A stretch of 14,125 bases of DNA from an uncultured Eubacteriales bacterium (GTDB lineage Bacteria > Bacillota > Clostridia > Oscillospirales > QAKW01), in assembly GCA_934378025.1 (NCBI GenBank), contig CAKRPM010000008.1, forward strand, positions 1-14,125, written 5' to 3'. Shown piece after piece: positions 13,742 to 14,125 of the stretch. The position numbers were made by a program, and so were the translations under genes. The notes under the pieces were generated by a model that saw nothing but the letters and a program-made list of their open reading frames with translations, made no database searches and had not been told where the DNA came from. How positions within the stretch are numbered: position 1 is the stretch's first letter; every line of letters starts with the position of its first letter.

Positions 13742-13856
13742 AACCGCAGCAAGGCTTGCGAAGCAAGCCTTTGCGGCTGTCACCGCCCGTGCGTGGCACG
13801 GCTGCGGCATTGACGGCTTCGCAAAAATGCCCTTGCGAGCAAGCATTTTTGCTCAT
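13731..13856. repeat. Divergent 123-bp unit at the edge of the repeat array
   Basis: It begins with the same boundary TGTGGTATAATAACCGC as the tandem units, and the next boundary follows 123 bp later, but the interior is different. It contains three hairpins: CCGCA/TGCGG around AAGGCTTGC/GCAAGCCTT (13744-13777 region), CCGTGC/GCACGG (about 13787-13801), and GCAAAAATGC/GCATTTTTGC (about 13821-13852). No coding potential is visible. Confidence 0.75.
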
Positions 13857-14125
13857 GGTATAATAACCGCAACGCGGCTATTATAATTTGATTGCCCTTT
13901 TTCTCGCCCGCAGGACGGGCAACCGAAAAAGACGGCAAATTATACCACAATGCTTTGCTTTGTGGTATAATAACCGCAACGCGGCTATTATATTTTGATT
14001 GCCCTTTTTCTCGCCCGCAGGACGGGCAACCGAAAAAGACGGCAAATTATACCACAATGCTTTGCTTTGTGGTATAATAACCGCAACGCGGCTATTATAT
14101 TTTGATTGCCCTTTTTCTCGCCCGC
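13857..14125. repeat. 107-bp tandem repeat array rich in inverted repeats, continuing past the window edge
   Basis: Copies begin at 13857, 13964 and 14071; the third is cut by the window edge. Copies one and two differ at a single base (A at 13886, T at 13993), and the visible part of copy three matches copy two. Each unit contains three dyads: TATAATA-x-CCGC facing GCGG-x-TATTATA, an interrupted stem (TTGCC, CTTTTTC, GCCCG facing CGGGC, GAAAAAG, GGCAA), and ATTATACCACAA facing TTGTGGTATAAT across a 9-nt spacer. Seen another way, each unit is a 98-bp element with 12-bp terminal inverted repeats (for example 13960-14057). An open frame of 61 codons crosses the copies but has no ribosome binding site and merely follows the repeats. 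No gene is supported in 13684-14125. Confidence 0.95.

Noticed and set aside
12803..13846. Minus-strand open frame of 347 codons antisense to pnp
   Set aside because: It is a shadow of pnp with low-complexity His/Asn/Phe content. It runs through the pnp terminator and into the repeat region, and no start signals are visible.
13892..14077. Open frame of 61 codons across the repeat array
   Set aside because: It follows the 107-bp repeat, restates the same peptide in shifted frames, and has no ribosome binding site; the array is explained by inverted repeats, not coding.
13731..14125. CRISPR array
   Set aside because: The repeats are 107 bp, contiguous, self-complementary and have no unique 30-40 nt spacers; the only spacer-like segment (9 nt) is the same in each copy.

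Overview
The window looks like a chromosomal segment of a low-to-mid G+C Gram-positive bacterium, most likely a Clostridia-class Firmicute of the gut Oscillospiraceae/Ruminococcaceae type. This rests on strong GGAGG-type ribosome binding sites, consensus sigma-A promoters, a YhaO/YhaN-type nuclease-ATPase pair, an OmpR-family two-component operon with a lipoprotein, and the rpsO-pnp gene order. The taxon is inferred; there is no rRNA or tRNA in the window.

Left part, minus strand (1-4988). From a good promoter at 4960-4988 an operon reads leftward: a lipoprotein with FG-GAP-like calcium-loop motifs, an OmpR-family response regulator, a membrane histidine kinase, and a PAP2-family membrane phosphatase. 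It ends at a strong hairpin terminator (489-529). The spacing is tight (15, 2 and 40 nt), so the four genes are probably co-expressed and form an envelope-sensing and lipid-phosphate module. A perfect 12-bp inverted repeat overlaps the kinase stop codon. Beyond the terminator a separate promoter (431-459) drives a ParB/Noc-like gene that runs off the left edge.

Middle, plus strand (5000-10945). The divergent side encodes an SbcD/Mre11-type metallophosphoesterase (YhaO-like) whose stop overlaps the start of a YhaN-like SMC/Rad50-type ATPase (ATGA overlap). The ATPase has two predicted membrane helices in its coiled coil and a non-canonical P-loop. Two adjacent genes follow, each for a 451-residue protein with N-terminal membrane helices and an RCC1-type beta-propeller predicted to sit outside the cell.

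Right part, plus strand (10960-13683). A consensus promoter and a structured leader precede rpsO (ribosomal protein S15). A strong hairpin terminator follows, then a leader with two hairpins, the second covering the ribosome binding site of pnp (polynucleotide phosphorylase), then pnp itself and its terminator.

Right edge (13684-14125). There is no credible gene here. It holds a dense array of inverted-repeat-rich DNA: 107-bp tandem repeats (two full copies differing at one base, a third cut by the window edge) preceded by a 123-bp unit with the same boundary motif but a different interior. The boundary motif contains a perfect extended -10 promoter element. This array, the pnp leader and the altered P-loop are the most interesting items. 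No CRISPR array, transposase gene or clearly novel defence system was seen.
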